Shown: one piece after another, positions 44,131-53,273 of the stretch
Layout of the letters: each line of letters opens with the position of its first letter
Numbering within the stretch: position 1 is the stretch's first letter
The notes under the pieces: generated by a model
The model's input: the letters and a program-made list of their open reading frames with translations, nothing else
Database searches by the model: none
What the model was told of the DNA's origin: nothing
Made by a program: the position numbers and the translations under genes
Assembly (NCBI RefSeq): GCF_003025005.1
Contig: NZ_PVSS01000012.1
Location: 62,001 to 126,000, forward strand
Length of the DNA stretch: 64,000 bases
Reading direction: 5' to 3'
Source of the DNA: Brumimicrobium mesophilum
Lineage (GTDB): Bacteria > Bacteroidota > Bacteroidia > Flavobacteriales_D > Crocinitomicaceae

Positions 44131-44559
44131 ATGAAAAATTTAATAACAATACTCACACTTGCTTTCGCATTCACTTTAATGCAAAGCGCAACAGCTCAAG
44201 ATTTAAGCAATATAAATACCAAAAAGAAAAACTATATAGTATTAACGAAGAAAGTGCCTCAATTAAAACCAATCACTTTAGCAGCTCAAGAAATGAAAGC
44301 TGAAGACGGGAAAAAATATGGCGAATTTCATGTTGTTTTTTGTGGTAAAGAAATTGGTCAACTTACAGATAAAGAATTGATGAAACCTTATCTAGAAATG
44401 TTAGAAAAAGAAGGCGTTCAACTCATCGCATGTGGATTTTCCTTGAAAAAATTTGGAGTAAACCCTAAAGACCTACCAAAAGAAATAGAAATTGTTGACA
44501 ATGGAATAGCTTACAGCTTAAAATTGAAAAAAATGGGATTCTTCGGAATGGAACTATAA
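44131..44559 (+). CDS. DsrE-like secreted protein
   Basis: A 142-residue protein with a signal peptide at about 1-22 (ILTLAFAFTLMQSATAQ). The remainder resembles the DsrE/DsrF-like fold: YIVLTKKVPQLKPITLAAQEM, FHVVFCGKEIGQL with a Cys at about residue 70, then a helical LMKPYLEMLEKEGVQLIACGFSL with a second Cys near residue 110. Cytoplasmic DsrE proteins carry sulfur. This one is exported, so the exact role is open. It is the last gene of the SoxB-like/DoxX/DsrE set. Confidence 0.7.
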   Translation: MKNLITILTLAFAFTLMQSATAQDLSNINTKKKNYIVLTKKVPQLKPITLAAQEMKAEDGKKYGEFHVVFCGKEIGQLTDKELMKPYLEMLEKEGVQLIACGFSLKKFGVNPKDLPKEIEIVDNGIAYSLKLKKMGFFGMEL

Positions 44560-44985
44560 AATTTTCAACTGGAACAAGAGTTTTTATCGTGCTGACCTAT
44601 ACTTTTTTTATTTTGTCGAAAGAAGGATGGATGAACTTGTTGAATTCTAACTCAAGGAAGCATAAATAAAAGTATAGGTCAGGTTCCCTTTCAGTTGTCT
44701 ATCGCGTTAAATCTTTTTCATAAAAAAGGACACCAGTGCTACTTTCAGCCGAAAAGATTAGTTTTAATAAATTTAGTTTTTGACTATTTATAGATGTAAG
44801 CTACTTTTCATACGAAGGGATTTTCACACTTGAATTAGTCAAAAATTATTATGAGCGTCCTAAAAAAATTGTCTTTTATTAATTAATTCAAGATAATTGG
44901 GCTGAAAGAATATTCTAAATGAATGGAATTAATCAAATGATTATAGCAGTACTAACCCCTGCTTTTTGTTCAACTTATTTTGAAA
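44560..44985. other. Intergenic region with a 14-base inverted repeat pair
   Basis: TGACCTATACTTTT at 44593-44606 and its exact reverse complement at 44668-44681 flank 61 bases that hold no gene. This could be a small palindromic mobile element remnant or a long RNA hairpin. No target-site duplication is evident. The rest is AT-rich without feature. Confidence 0.55.
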
Positions 44986-45228
44986 GCTAATTTAAAGAGG
45001 TACCGCTTTATTTATGATACTCAATCTGATTAATTGGATGAACACAATGGTCGTTTTTATATTACTCCAGAATATCCGAATGGAGCGTATGCATATTTTG
45101 CTACTGTTGATGAATATTGGAATTCTGTATATCCTTATGTTTTTGAACCAACTTTTTATAGAGTGGCAACTAATAGAATAGTAAGGTCCTTAGACAAACC
45201 AACTACAATCCAAGAATTATACGATTGA
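44986..45228 (+). pseudogene. YHYH-domain protein fragment with nonsense codon
   Basis: The readable peptide is LKRYRFIYDTQSD, stop, LDEHNGRFYITPEYPNGAYAYF (shown in two parts), then VDEYWNSVYPYVFEPTFYR. The LDExxGRFxxTPEYPxGxYAYFxTxD-type block is the hallmark of YHYH-domain proteins. The TAA at 45031-45033 replaces what is a Tyr codon in the second copy (TDYLDEH). The N-terminal half of the domain is missing. An open frame of 64 codons remains after the stop but I do not think it is a gene. Confidence 0.75.
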
Positions 45229-45318
45229 GCTTTTTGATGTCATTAAAATATGTCAATATAGCTTAACATTAAAATAAATCATATGGTTTAATAGCTTAAT
45301 CTTATTTCTTTCTAAACC

Positions 45319-45352
45319 AAAAAGCTTCGTAATAATTATTGCGAAGCTTTTT
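45319..45352. terminator. Bidirectional terminator
   Basis: AAAAAGCTTCG (45319-45329) and CGAAGCTTTTT (45342-45352) are exact inverted repeats around 12 bases. On the minus strand it follows the LamG T9SS gene; on the plus strand it follows the YHYH fragment. Confidence 0.9.
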
Positions 45353-45386
45353 GTTATGTCTAAAGAATTGTTTTCCCTAGATTTTA

Positions 45387-46430
45387 TTATTTTTTCAATA
45401 CTTTAATATTCTTAAATTCTCCTTTCTTTCCTGTAATCTCGAAGAAATATATCCCTTGTGAAAGATGACTAATATCTATTAAAGAATTTACTTTTGCATT
45501 TAGAACTATTTTTCCTAGATTGTCTCTTACCGTAATTGCTGAAATTGTTTCAGGATTCGAAATATTAATTTTACCAGTTGTGGGGTTAGGACCAATATTC
45601 AAACTCTTTAAATCTTCCTCTTTTTCAATCCCTACATGCAAGTTGTTGCACTCACCACTTACGAAGTTTGAACTGTTACCGTTCAAAGAAAAACTGTTAA
45701 AACTGCCAGATTGAGAAGCGTTTGCTTTGTTTACTAATGTAGAAATATTTGTATTATTCCCATTTGGGTTCCCTTGGTTAAAATCAAAATAAACTAACAA
45801 TCCTTGTTCTGTTCCTGCTAGTTCCATGTTCTTTCCATTAATAATCTGATTCTGAGTTTTTGCGTAATTCCAAATTCTAAAATCATCCATTTCTCCGTTG
45901 TATAATTGAGAAACAGGATTTGTGGCTGGATCAAATTCTTGACCTAAAGAATGTAAATCTTCAGGTTTGAAAGCGAAATTATGTGTTCCAGTGGCATCCA
46001 GTTGACCGTCAACATATAATGAACAAGCTGAATTTTGAAAAGTGAAGGCTAAATGATGGCATCTGTTATTTCCTATTGTGGTGTTACCTATAATCCAATT
46101 TTGATTTCCATTTTGGTCTTCAATGAAAACTACTGCAGCATCAGAGATATTATCCTGAGGACCTGCAAACCTAAAATTAAATCGATTGGTATAATCACCC
46201 GGGTTTACTCCATAAAAACAATTGTAGTCGGTGTTATCCTGTGCACTGAAATTTACCCAAAATTCAATTGTAAAAGCATTTAAGTTTTGAACACTACTCG
46301 ATATGGAATTGATGTTTATATAACTTTCATTTTCGAAATTAAGTGCGTTATTAATATTTTGCGCTGAAGTGCTTTGAATTGTTAAAGCAAAAGCAAGCGC
46401 TGATAGTAGAAGATTTCTCATTAGTTTCAT
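45387..46430 (-). CDS. LamG-like (concanavalin fold) T9SS protein
   Basis: A 347-residue secreted protein with a signal peptide at about 1-23 (LLLSALAFALTIQSTSAQ). Residues about 28-250 form a LamG-type jelly-roll domain. Marks are NALNFENESYININS, AFTIEFWVNFS, HHLAFTFQNSACSLYVDGQLD and the typical EMDDFRIWNYAKTQNQI. The C-terminal 75 or so residues are a T9SS sorting domain (LNIGPNPTTGKINISN) ending FKNIKVLKK. Likely a surface carbohydrate- or protein-binding protein; the ligand is unknown. It is intact, yet flanked on both sides by decayed YHYH-domain copies in the opposite direction. Confidence 0.9.
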   Translation of the reverse strand: MKLMRNLLLSALAFALTIQSTSAQNINNALNFENESYININSISSSVQNLNAFTIEFWVNFSAQDNTDYNCFYGVNPGDYTNRFNFRFAGPQDNISDAAVVFIEDQNGNQNWIIGNTTIGNNRCHHLAFTFQNSACSLYVDGQLDATGTHNFAFKPEDLHSLGQEFDPATNPVSQLYNGEMDDFRIWNYAKTQNQIINGKNMELAGTEQGLLVYFDFNQGNPNGNNTNISTLVNKANASQSGSFNSFSLNGNSSNFVSGECNNLHVGIEKEEDLKSLNIGPNPTTGKINISNPETISAITVRDNLGKIVLNAKVNSLIDISHLSQGIYFFEITGKKGEFKNIKVLKK

Positions 46431-46563
46431 GTTTAAATAATTAGTATTTATTTCTAATATTGGAAATAGCCAATAAATTGATTACATCAAAATTAACGTT
46501 AAATTTTCAAATTTCAACGCAGTACATAAATTAAATCTTGATGTAGTTTCAATCTGTTGTAAT

Positions 46564-47289
46564 TTTTATGACGCCGACGCATTGTATGCCATTTATAGGG
46601 CAGAACATTCTCCTTTAATTGGTTTTGCCTATGATTGTTTTCCGATTTATGGAGCTTTTGCATTTGGAAATACAGAGGGAAAAGGTCCAATTTTACGAAT
46701 GAAATCTAGTTACGATTTAAACCGGCCTTCATCAAGAGTTATTGGTCGGCCAAATAATTCAACTTATGTTGAAGGCTATATTAAGAAGATTATAAATACG
46801 TTTCTCATAATCAAACTGATTATTTGGACGAACACAAGGGTCGCTTTTTTAGCACACCAGAATATCTAAACGGAACTTATGCTTATTTTGCAAAAGTAGA
46901 TGAAGATTGGAATTCGGCATACCCTTATGTTGTTCGACCAACTTTTTTACGGAGTGTCAGCTCTAAGAAAAGTAAACTATGTTAACGAACCCATGACAAT
47001 ATTTGATGGTTCTTTGAGTGTTCAAAACATAGATATTGAAAAGCTATCTGTAAACATTTTTCCAAATCCAGAGAGTGATTTAACCGCGATTCAGGTGAAT
47101 GACTTAGTAGACTTGAGTATTATTATTGAACTTTTTGATGCCAAAGGAAAGCTTGCACAGTCGAAAGTGATAAAACCAGAATCTATGATTTTATATTTTG
47201 ATATACAAGCACCTTATTCGGGTATTTACTTTGTGAATATTTCATCAGGAAATTCTTCTAAACTCCATAAAGTAATTATCGCAAGATAA
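46564..47289 (+). pseudogene. YHYH-domain T9SS protein, frameshifted remnant
   Basis: A decayed gene lacking its N-terminus. Frame 1 reads DADALYAIYRAEHSPLIGFAYD, then FPIYGAFAFGNTEGKGPIL, the core of a YHYH domain. Around 46782-46790 one base is lost, and the next piece (DYKYVSHNQTDYLDEHKGRF and STPEYLNGTYAYFAKVDEDW) continues in another frame. A T-run of six at 46943-46948 carries one extra base, after which frame 1 returns as GVSALRKVNYVNEP and runs into a T9SS sorting domain (VNIFPNPESDLTAIQV) ending at 47289. The two shifts compensate, but no start or signal peptide is visible. Confidence 0.8.
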
Positions 47290-47537
47290 ATTAGTTTATT
47301 GACGAATCAAAGTTGTTTTTTTATTAAACAGAGCTCCGCAATTCATTTTGGGGAACTTTGGTATTTTATAGAATAACTGGTTTTTGAAACCGAGTGTTTT
47401 TCCATTCTTTAAATCCTCTTTTTGACTTCTTTTGTTCTGCATTCTAAAAGAAATTTACCCCATGTGAAAGAATACTGATATCAATTGATAAATGACAATT
47501 CATTTCTTATTTTTGAGCCTCTAGTTTATTCAAATCA

Positions 47538-48833
47538 ATGAATTCGAAAAAGAAAGTTCTCGTTATTGCATATTATTGGCCTCCGAGTGGTGGGGCAGGA
47601 GTGCAACGTTGGTTGAAACTCACAAAATACCTAGCGAAGTTAGGTCATGAAGTACATGTTTTATCTGTTGCCCCAGAAAAAGCAAGCTATTTTCATGTGG
47701 ATGAAAGTTTAAAAAACGATATTCATCCGAATGTGAATGTTCATTTAACAAGTTCTTTCGAACCCATAAATATTTATAGTAGATTGGTAGGGAAAAAGAA
47801 CGTCCCTACTGCAGGTTATTCGAATGTTGATGAACAACACTGGAAACAAAAATTGGTAAGTGGGATTAGAAGTAATATTTTTATTCCTGATCCTCGCGTT
47901 GGTTGGAAAAATTATGCTTATAAAAATGCCTTGGAGATTATAAAGACTGAAAATATTCAGAATGTAATTACCACTTCTCCACCACATTCTACTCAGTTAA
48001 TTGGGCTTAAACTCAAAAGGAAATTAAAAGATAAAATTAAATGGATTGTTGATTTTAGGGATCCTTGGACGGATATTTACTATTATCCTTTATTACAACA
48101 TTCAAAATTTTCTCACAACATCAATTTAAAATTAGAACGTCAAGTTATTGAAGAATCAGACCGAATTATTACAGTAGGGGAAGGTTTTAAAGCCTCTTTC
48201 TTGTCAAAAACTAAAAAAGTTACTCCAGCTAAGTTTGAAATTGTCTCGAATGCTTTTGATCCCGATGATTTTAAAATGAAAGATGAGGTTCATCCAGATA
48301 AAGATGTTTTCTTAGCTTCCTATATTGGTACAGTTTCAGATAAATACGCTCCGGATATCTTTTTCGAAGCATTAGGTCAATTGGCAAAAGATTTTCCAAA
48401 TGCGCCGATAAGATTTAAAGCAACAGGGGTTGTTTCTGAAAGGTTACAAGAGTTAATCACAGATTACCTTGGAGATAAAGCTTCTTTTCACGATCCTGTT
48501 CCGCATGAGCTAGCTGTTCACGCCATGCTTAAATCTCGTTTGCTTTTGTTGATTACTCCAGGGATTGAAGGAACTATTCCAGGGAAAACATTTGAATACT
48601 TGGCCTCTGGAAGAAGAATCATAAGCATAGGTAAAGGTGACAGTGCAAAGGCAATCATCCAATGTGAAGCTGGTGCAGCATTCGAACGTTCAGAAAAGGA
48701 AGTTCTTTACGAATACTTGAAAGAAGCGTTAATGGAATATCAGAACAATGTTCACTTTGAAACCAATTATGAAGAACTTAAAAAAATGTCTTGGGACTAT
48801 AAAGCAGCTCAAGTAGCTCAATTGCTTGAGTAA
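47538..48833 (+). CDS. Glycosyltransferase (GT4-like)
   Basis: A 431-residue cytoplasmic glycosyltransferase with a GT-B fold. The N-terminal Rossmann domain begins VLVIAYYWPPSGGAGVQRWLKL, with the Gly-rich acceptor-side loop typical of group 4. WIVDFRDPWTDIYYYP (about 170-185) and a central ERQVIEESDRIITVGEGFKA follow. The C-terminal donor-binding half has SNAFDPDDF, YIGTVSDKYAP and PGIEGTIPGKTFEYLASGRR, where the Glu of the GKxFEYLA block is the usual nucleotide-sugar contact. It probably adds a sugar to a surface polymer or glycan. No polysaccharide operon surrounds it; it stands alone. Confidence 0.88.
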   Translation: MNSKKKVLVIAYYWPPSGGAGVQRWLKLTKYLAKLGHEVHVLSVAPEKASYFHVDESLKNDIHPNVNVHLTSSFEPINIYSRLVGKKNVPTAGYSNVDEQHWKQKLVSGIRSNIFIPDPRVGWKNYAYKNALEIIKTENIQNVITTSPPHSTQLIGLKLKRKLKDKIKWIVDFRDPWTDIYYYPLLQHSKFSHNINLKLERQVIEESDRIITVGEGFKASFLSKTKKVTPAKFEIVSNAFDPDDFKMKDEVHPDKDVFLASYIGTVSDKYAPDIFFEALGQLAKDFPNAPIRFKATGVVSERLQELITDYLGDKASFHDPVPHELAVHAMLKSRLLLLITPGIEGTIPGKTFEYLASGRRIISIGKGDSAKAIIQCEAGAAFERSEKEVLYEYLKEALMEYQNNVHFETNYEELKKMSWDYKAAQVAQLLE

Positions 48834-48879
48834 ACTTGTGTTGCCGCGAGATTTTATCTCGTAGTTCAAACTCTATCAC

Positions 48880-50187
48880 TTAAAACAACTTCTGAAATCC
48901 ACCACTCAACAAAGAAATATTCAATCTTGCTGTTTGATACTCAATTTGAGATTGCAACAACCTTCCTTCGGCTTGAATGGCGCTGTATTGAATTTCCCTT
49001 AGTTCTAAAGGTGTAATACTTCCGGCTTTAAGCGCTGTTTCTGAAATTTCAATAATCGATTGTGTTTGTGAAATATTACGTTCTTCGAATGATAATTTCT
49101 CTTCAGCAAATTGTATCATTTGATAGTAGTTCCTTAAATCGGCTAATGCATTAATCGAATCATTTTGATAAGCAAGTTCTGAACGTTCAACATTCAATCT
49201 GCTATTTCTCAATTCCGTAACGCTAGAAAGTTGGTTCAAAATGCTCCAAGATGCAGTGATTCCCACACTAGGTCCGTAACTTCTGTTTGAGGCCAAGAAA
49301 CCTACTTCATTTACTGAATTTCCAAAATTGTATGCTGCATAAAAACTTAGTTGAGGATAAAATTTACTTTTCGCTTCTTTAGTTGATAATTCTGAAATAG
49401 CAATGTTCGCTTTAGCTTGCATAATTGAAGTGTTTTGCGCCATGAATTGGGTTGCTATTGCATCCCATTCTTGCGTTTCTTCTCTTGTACCTAAATTTCC
49501 TTCAACAATTATTTCTTGTGTAACATCTAGTTGAAGAATCTTAATTAAATCTGCTTTTACTTGAGCTTGAGATTGTTTATTGGCAATGTATGCCGCGCTA
49601 TCAGCGGTTAAATCTAATTCTGCTTGCATCAATTGAATTCTATTTGCTGCTCCGCTATTGAAACGGTTCTCAGTATAATTCTTACGCATTTTAGACAATT
49701 CAATGGCGCTTGTATACACTTCCTCCATTTCTTGTAAAGACAATAACGTATAGTAATTAACTACCGCCTCATAAATTTTCATTTCCATTTGAGCGCGCAG
49801 ATTCAATTCGCTAAAACGTTCCAATTCATCCAACTTTTTGTCAGTTGCAAACATTTTAAAACCATCAAAGAATGTCCAGTTTAACATTATTCCAGCGTTA
49901 AAAGCTCTGTTGTTGGCATTCGTTGCTTCGTTTACATCTCCACTGATGAATTCTTGTCTGGCTGTATTTACTGTTAAATCTTGCGTCGCGTCAGCATCTA
50001 TAGTGGGAAGGTATCCTGCTGCTCCAATATTGTTTTCATTCTTGGCGATTTCAACATCTACTTTCGCAATTTGAATTCCAAAATTTTGCGATAAAACACG
50101 ATTCACGACTTGTTCTAGACCTAGCTTTTCTTGTGCTATCGAAAAGGAACTCAAAAAAAATAAACCAGCTATAATTAATATTTTCAT
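48880..50187 (-). CDS. TolC family outer-membrane efflux protein (RND operon)
   Basis: A 435-residue outer-membrane channel subunit with a signal peptide at about 1-18 (IAGLFFLSSFSIAQ). Long amphipathic helices fill the rest, in two repeats typical of TolC, with LGLEQVVNRVLSQNFGIQIA at the start and SGAANRIQLMQAELDL and KAGSITPLELREIQ as the paired TolC signatures. It would form the trimeric exit duct for the RND pump encoded just upstream. Its start overlaps the pump's stop by four bases, so it is coupled to it. It is the last gene of the operon. Confidence 0.93.
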   Translation of the reverse strand: MKILIIAGLFFLSSFSIAQEKLGLEQVVNRVLSQNFGIQIAKVDVEIAKNENNIGAAGYLPTIDADATQDLTVNTARQEFISGDVNEATNANNRAFNAGIMLNWTFFDGFKMFATDKKLDELERFSELNLRAQMEMKIYEAVVNYYTLLSLQEMEEVYTSAIELSKMRKNYTENRFNSGAANRIQLMQAELDLTADSAAYIANKQSQAQVKADLIKILQLDVTQEIIVEGNLGTREETQEWDAIATQFMAQNTSIMQAKANIAISELSTKEAKSKFYPQLSFYAAYNFGNSVNEVGFLASNRSYGPSVGITASWSILNQLSSVTELRNSRLNVERSELAYQNDSINALADLRNYYQMIQFAEEKLSFEERNISQTQSIIEISETALKAGSITPLELREIQYSAIQAEGRLLQSQIEYQTARLNISLLSGGFQKLF

Positions 50188-53100
50188 GATTCTAATGCTT
50201 TATTTTCAGTAGCTTCAGCTTCTGATGATTTTTTTGGTTTCGAAGAAATGTAAATATACAATCCCGGAATAATGTATAAGGTCAGAACCAATGAGAATGT
50301 TAATCCTCCGATTATGGCTAATCCCATCGGAACTCTACTTGTTGCGGCATCACCCAAAGCTAAAGCAATTGGAAGTGCTCCCAGAATTGTTGCTAAAGAA
50401 GTCATCAAAATTGGTCTAAATCGTTCTGCTGATGCATCGATGATAGCAGATTTTAATGATAGACCTGCATCTTTCCTTTGGTTCGCAAATTCTACAATCA
50501 AAATTCCATTTTTGGTCACTAAACCAACCAAAACTATTATCCCAATTTGACTAAAGATGTTCAATGTTTGTCCGAACAGCCAAAGGGTAAGAATTGCTCC
50601 AGCGAGTGCCAATGGAACCGTTAACATTATCGTAAACGGATCTCTAAAGCTTTCGAATTGAGCCGATAATACTAAGTAAACTAGTATCAGAGCTAATCCA
50701 AATGCGAAAATTAAACTTCCTCCACTTTCAGTAAATTCTTTAGATGTTCCAGAAAGTGAGGTGGTGAATGAAGCATCCAACAATTCATCCGCAATTTTAT
50801 CCATTTCTGCAATTCCATCTCCAATGGTTTTGCCTGGGACAGGTGCCGCAGAAATTGTAGCAGAAACATATCTGTTGTAACGGAAAAGTTGTGGCGGACT
50901 TGATTCATCTTTAATATTTACTAAGTTACTCAGCGGAATTAATTCTCCGTTTTTACTTCTCACATTAATTTCTTGTAAATCACTCGGTTCATTTCTGAAC
51001 TCTTTCATTGCCTGACCAATAACTTGATATTGTTTTCCTTCTTTTATGAAATATCCGTAGCGCTGACCAGAGAAATACAATTGCATTGTTTGTGCGATAT
51101 CTAAAACTGAAACACCTAGAGTGCTCGCTTTATCACGATCAATTGTAACTTGTAGTTCAGGTTTGTTGAATTTTAAATTTACATCTACAACTTGGAATAT
51201 TGGACTTTGTCGCGCTCTGTCCATAAAGTCAGGAATTATTTCCTCTAACTTCTCCAAAGTAGGAGCTTGTAAAACATATTCAACTGGAAGGCCCGAACTT
51301 CTTCCTCCACCAATAGTTTGTTCTTGAACCACAAAAGTTCTAGCAAAATTAAATTCTGACAACTTTGCTGTAATTTCATTTGCTAATTCAGCTTGGCTTT
51401 TATCTCTTTCGCCTTTAGGAACAAGATTCATTCTTACAAAACCTGTATTGGTAGAAATTGATGATCCAAACCCTGGTGCTGTAACTGAAAGCAAGTTTTT
51501 TCTTTCTTTCATCGTATCCACATACGCGATTATTTCTTGCTGAAATTCATCCATGGTTTCAAAGGAAGTTCCTTCAGGTGCAGAACTCATAATTCTTAGC
51601 CTTCCTTTGTCTTCCATAGGCGCAAGTTCAGATTGCAATTGACTACCAAAGAAGAAAATAGAACCAACAATAATTGCCATATAAATAAAGGCTTGCCATG
51701 GTTTTTTCATAAAAGCCATCAAAGAACGTTTGTATCCTCTAGTTAATCCATTAAAGAACCTCTCAGATTTTAAGAAAATCTTACTCTTATTTTCTGTTTT
51801 TTTCAACATCCTTGAAGACATCATTGGTGTTAATGTTAAAGACACAAATGATGAAATGATGACTGAACCGGCTACAACAACACCAAACTCCCTAAATAAC
51901 CTTCCTGTTAATCCTTCCAAGAAAATAACAGGCATAAATACCGCTGTTAAGGTAATTGTAGTAGCTAAAATTGCGAATATTATTTCATTTGAACCTTCAA
52001 TAGCGGCTTGTTTAGGCTTCATTCCCCGTTCAATCTTTGTGTAAATATTCTCCATGACTACAATGGCGTCATCTACCACGAGTCCAGTGGTTAAAACAAT
52101 TGCCAATAGTGTTAAAATATTAATTGAGAATCCACTCAAGTACATAATGAAGAATGTACCCACTAATGAAATTGGAATAGCGATAATTGGAACCAAAGTA
52201 GTTCTCCAGTTTCTTAAGAACAGGAAAACAACCAATACAACCAATAGGAAAGAGATGATTACCGTTTCTTTTACTTCGTCAATGGATTTTCGAATGTTTT
52301 CAGTGGTGTCTAAAGCAACACCCAGTTGAATGTCCTCAGGTAAATCAGCACTAATCTCATTGATTTTTTCATAGATTTTATCTACAATTTCAATGTAATT
52401 TGCTCCTGGTTGAGGTTGGATAGCAATTCCGATCATTGGAACACCACCATTTCCTCTTAAAATAGTTCTTTCGTTTTCGGGTCTTAACTCGGCAGTACCG
52501 ATATCCTTCATTCGAATAATTTCACCATTTTCCTCTCTTATAATAAGGTCGTTAAAGTCCGTCTCAGTTGTTAGTCGACCAAATGTACGGATTGTCAATT
52601 CCACATTATCTCCTTCAATTCTTCCTGAGGGGAGCTCAATGTTTTCACGCAATAAGGCTGCTCTAACTTCTGTTGCTGTAATGTTTTTCGCCGTCATTTT
52701 GTTGGGCTCCAACATAAGCTTCATAGAGAATTTCTTTTCTCCCCAAAGGTAAATTCTACTGATTCCAGAAATAGTTTGTAAACGCTCCTTGAATAAATTT
52801 ATTCCGATATCTGTTAATTCTAATAAACTTCTATTGTCTGACTGAACTGTCATTGAGAATATAGTTTCCGCATCAGCATCAGATTTCGCAACAATAGGAG
52901 GATCTGCATCATCGGGTAAATTTCGAATAGCTCCAGACACCTTATCACGAATGTCATTCGCTGCGTTGTCCAAATCTAAATCGAGGTTAAATTCCACCGT
53001 AATTGTACTACGACCATCACTACTCACAGAAGTCATGGTTCTAATTCCTTGCACCTGATTAACTGCTTCCTCAATTGGTTCTGTGATCTGAGATTCAATG

Positions 53101-53273
53101 ATATCAGCGTTTGCACCAGGATAATTGGTGGTAACAGTTATAATTGGAGGATCTACGGATGGGAATTCTCGTACTCCCAAGGAATAAAATCCTATTGCTC
53201 CGAAAATGACAATTACAATGGATAAAACCATTGCCAGAACAGGTCTGTTTATGCTTAATGATGAAATACTCAT
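50184..53273 (-). CDS. RND efflux pump permease (AcrB/HAE1-like)
   Basis: A 1029-residue inner-membrane RND transporter with twelve predicted helices and two large periplasmic loops. The opening SINRPVLAMVLSIVIVIFGAIG helix and VDPPIITVTTNYPGANADIIE stretch are standard. So is the transmembrane proton-relay block VLTTGLVVDDAIVVMENIYT (about 395-414) with its paired Asp residues. The C-terminal half repeats the pattern (GIIVLVGLVTKNGILIVEFAN). It exports small amphiphiles, drugs or detergents, using proton-motive force. It overlaps the adaptor gene upstream and the TolC gene downstream by four bases each. Confidence 0.96.
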   Translation of the reverse strand: MSISSLSINRPVLAMVLSIVIVIFGAIGFYSLGVREFPSVDPPIITVTTNYPGANADIIESQITEPIEEAVNQVQGIRTMTSVSSDGRSTITVEFNLDLDLDNAANDIRDKVSGAIRNLPDDADPPIVAKSDADAETIFSMTVQSDNRSLLELTDIGINLFKERLQTISGISRIYLWGEKKFSMKLMLEPNKMTAKNITATEVRAALLRENIELPSGRIEGDNVELTIRTFGRLTTETDFNDLIIREENGEIIRMKDIGTAELRPENERTILRGNGGVPMIGIAIQPQPGANYIEIVDKIYEKINEISADLPEDIQLGVALDTTENIRKSIDEVKETVIISFLLVVLVVFLFLRNWRTTLVPIIAIPISLVGTFFIMYLSGFSINILTLLAIVLTTGLVVDDAIVVMENIYTKIERGMKPKQAAIEGSNEIIFAILATTITLTAVFMPVIFLEGLTGRLFREFGVVVAGSVIISSFVSLTLTPMMSSRMLKKTENKSKIFLKSERFFNGLTRGYKRSLMAFMKKPWQAFIYMAIIVGSIFFFGSQLQSELAPMEDKGRLRIMSSAPEGTSFETMDEFQQEIIAYVDTMKERKNLLSVTAPGFGSSISTNTGFVRMNLVPKGERDKSQAELANEITAKLSEFNFARTFVVQEQTIGGGRSSGLPVEYVLQAPTLEKLEEIIPDFMDRARQSPIFQVVDVNLKFNKPELQVTIDRDKASTLGVSVLDIAQTMQLYFSGQRYGYFIKEGKQYQVIGQAMKEFRNEPSDLQEINVRSKNGELIPLSNLVNIKDESSPPQLFRYNRYVSATISAAPVPGKTIGDGIAEMDKIADELLDASFTTSLSGTSKEFTESGGSLIFAFGLALILVYLVLSAQFESFRDPFTIMLTVPLALAGAILTLWLFGQTLNIFSQIGIIVLVGLVTKNGILIVEFANQRKDAGLSLKSAIIDASAERFRPILMTSLATILGALPIALALGDAATSRVPMGLAIIGGLTFSLVLTLYIIPGLYIYISSKPKKSSEAEATENKALES

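Noticed and set aside
44593-44681. Complete insertion sequence
   Set aside because: Inverted ends exist but the interior is 61 bases with no transposase; described only as an inverted repeat.
45034-45228. Open frame of 64 codons (start MDEHNGRFY) as a gene
   Set aside because: It is the C-terminal fragment of a YHYH domain after an in-frame stop, with no signal, start context or complete domain; described as a pseudogene.
46582-46869. Open frame of 95 codons as a gene
   Set aside because: First part of a frameshifted YHYH gene; its last 40 residues are out of frame and have no family resemblance.
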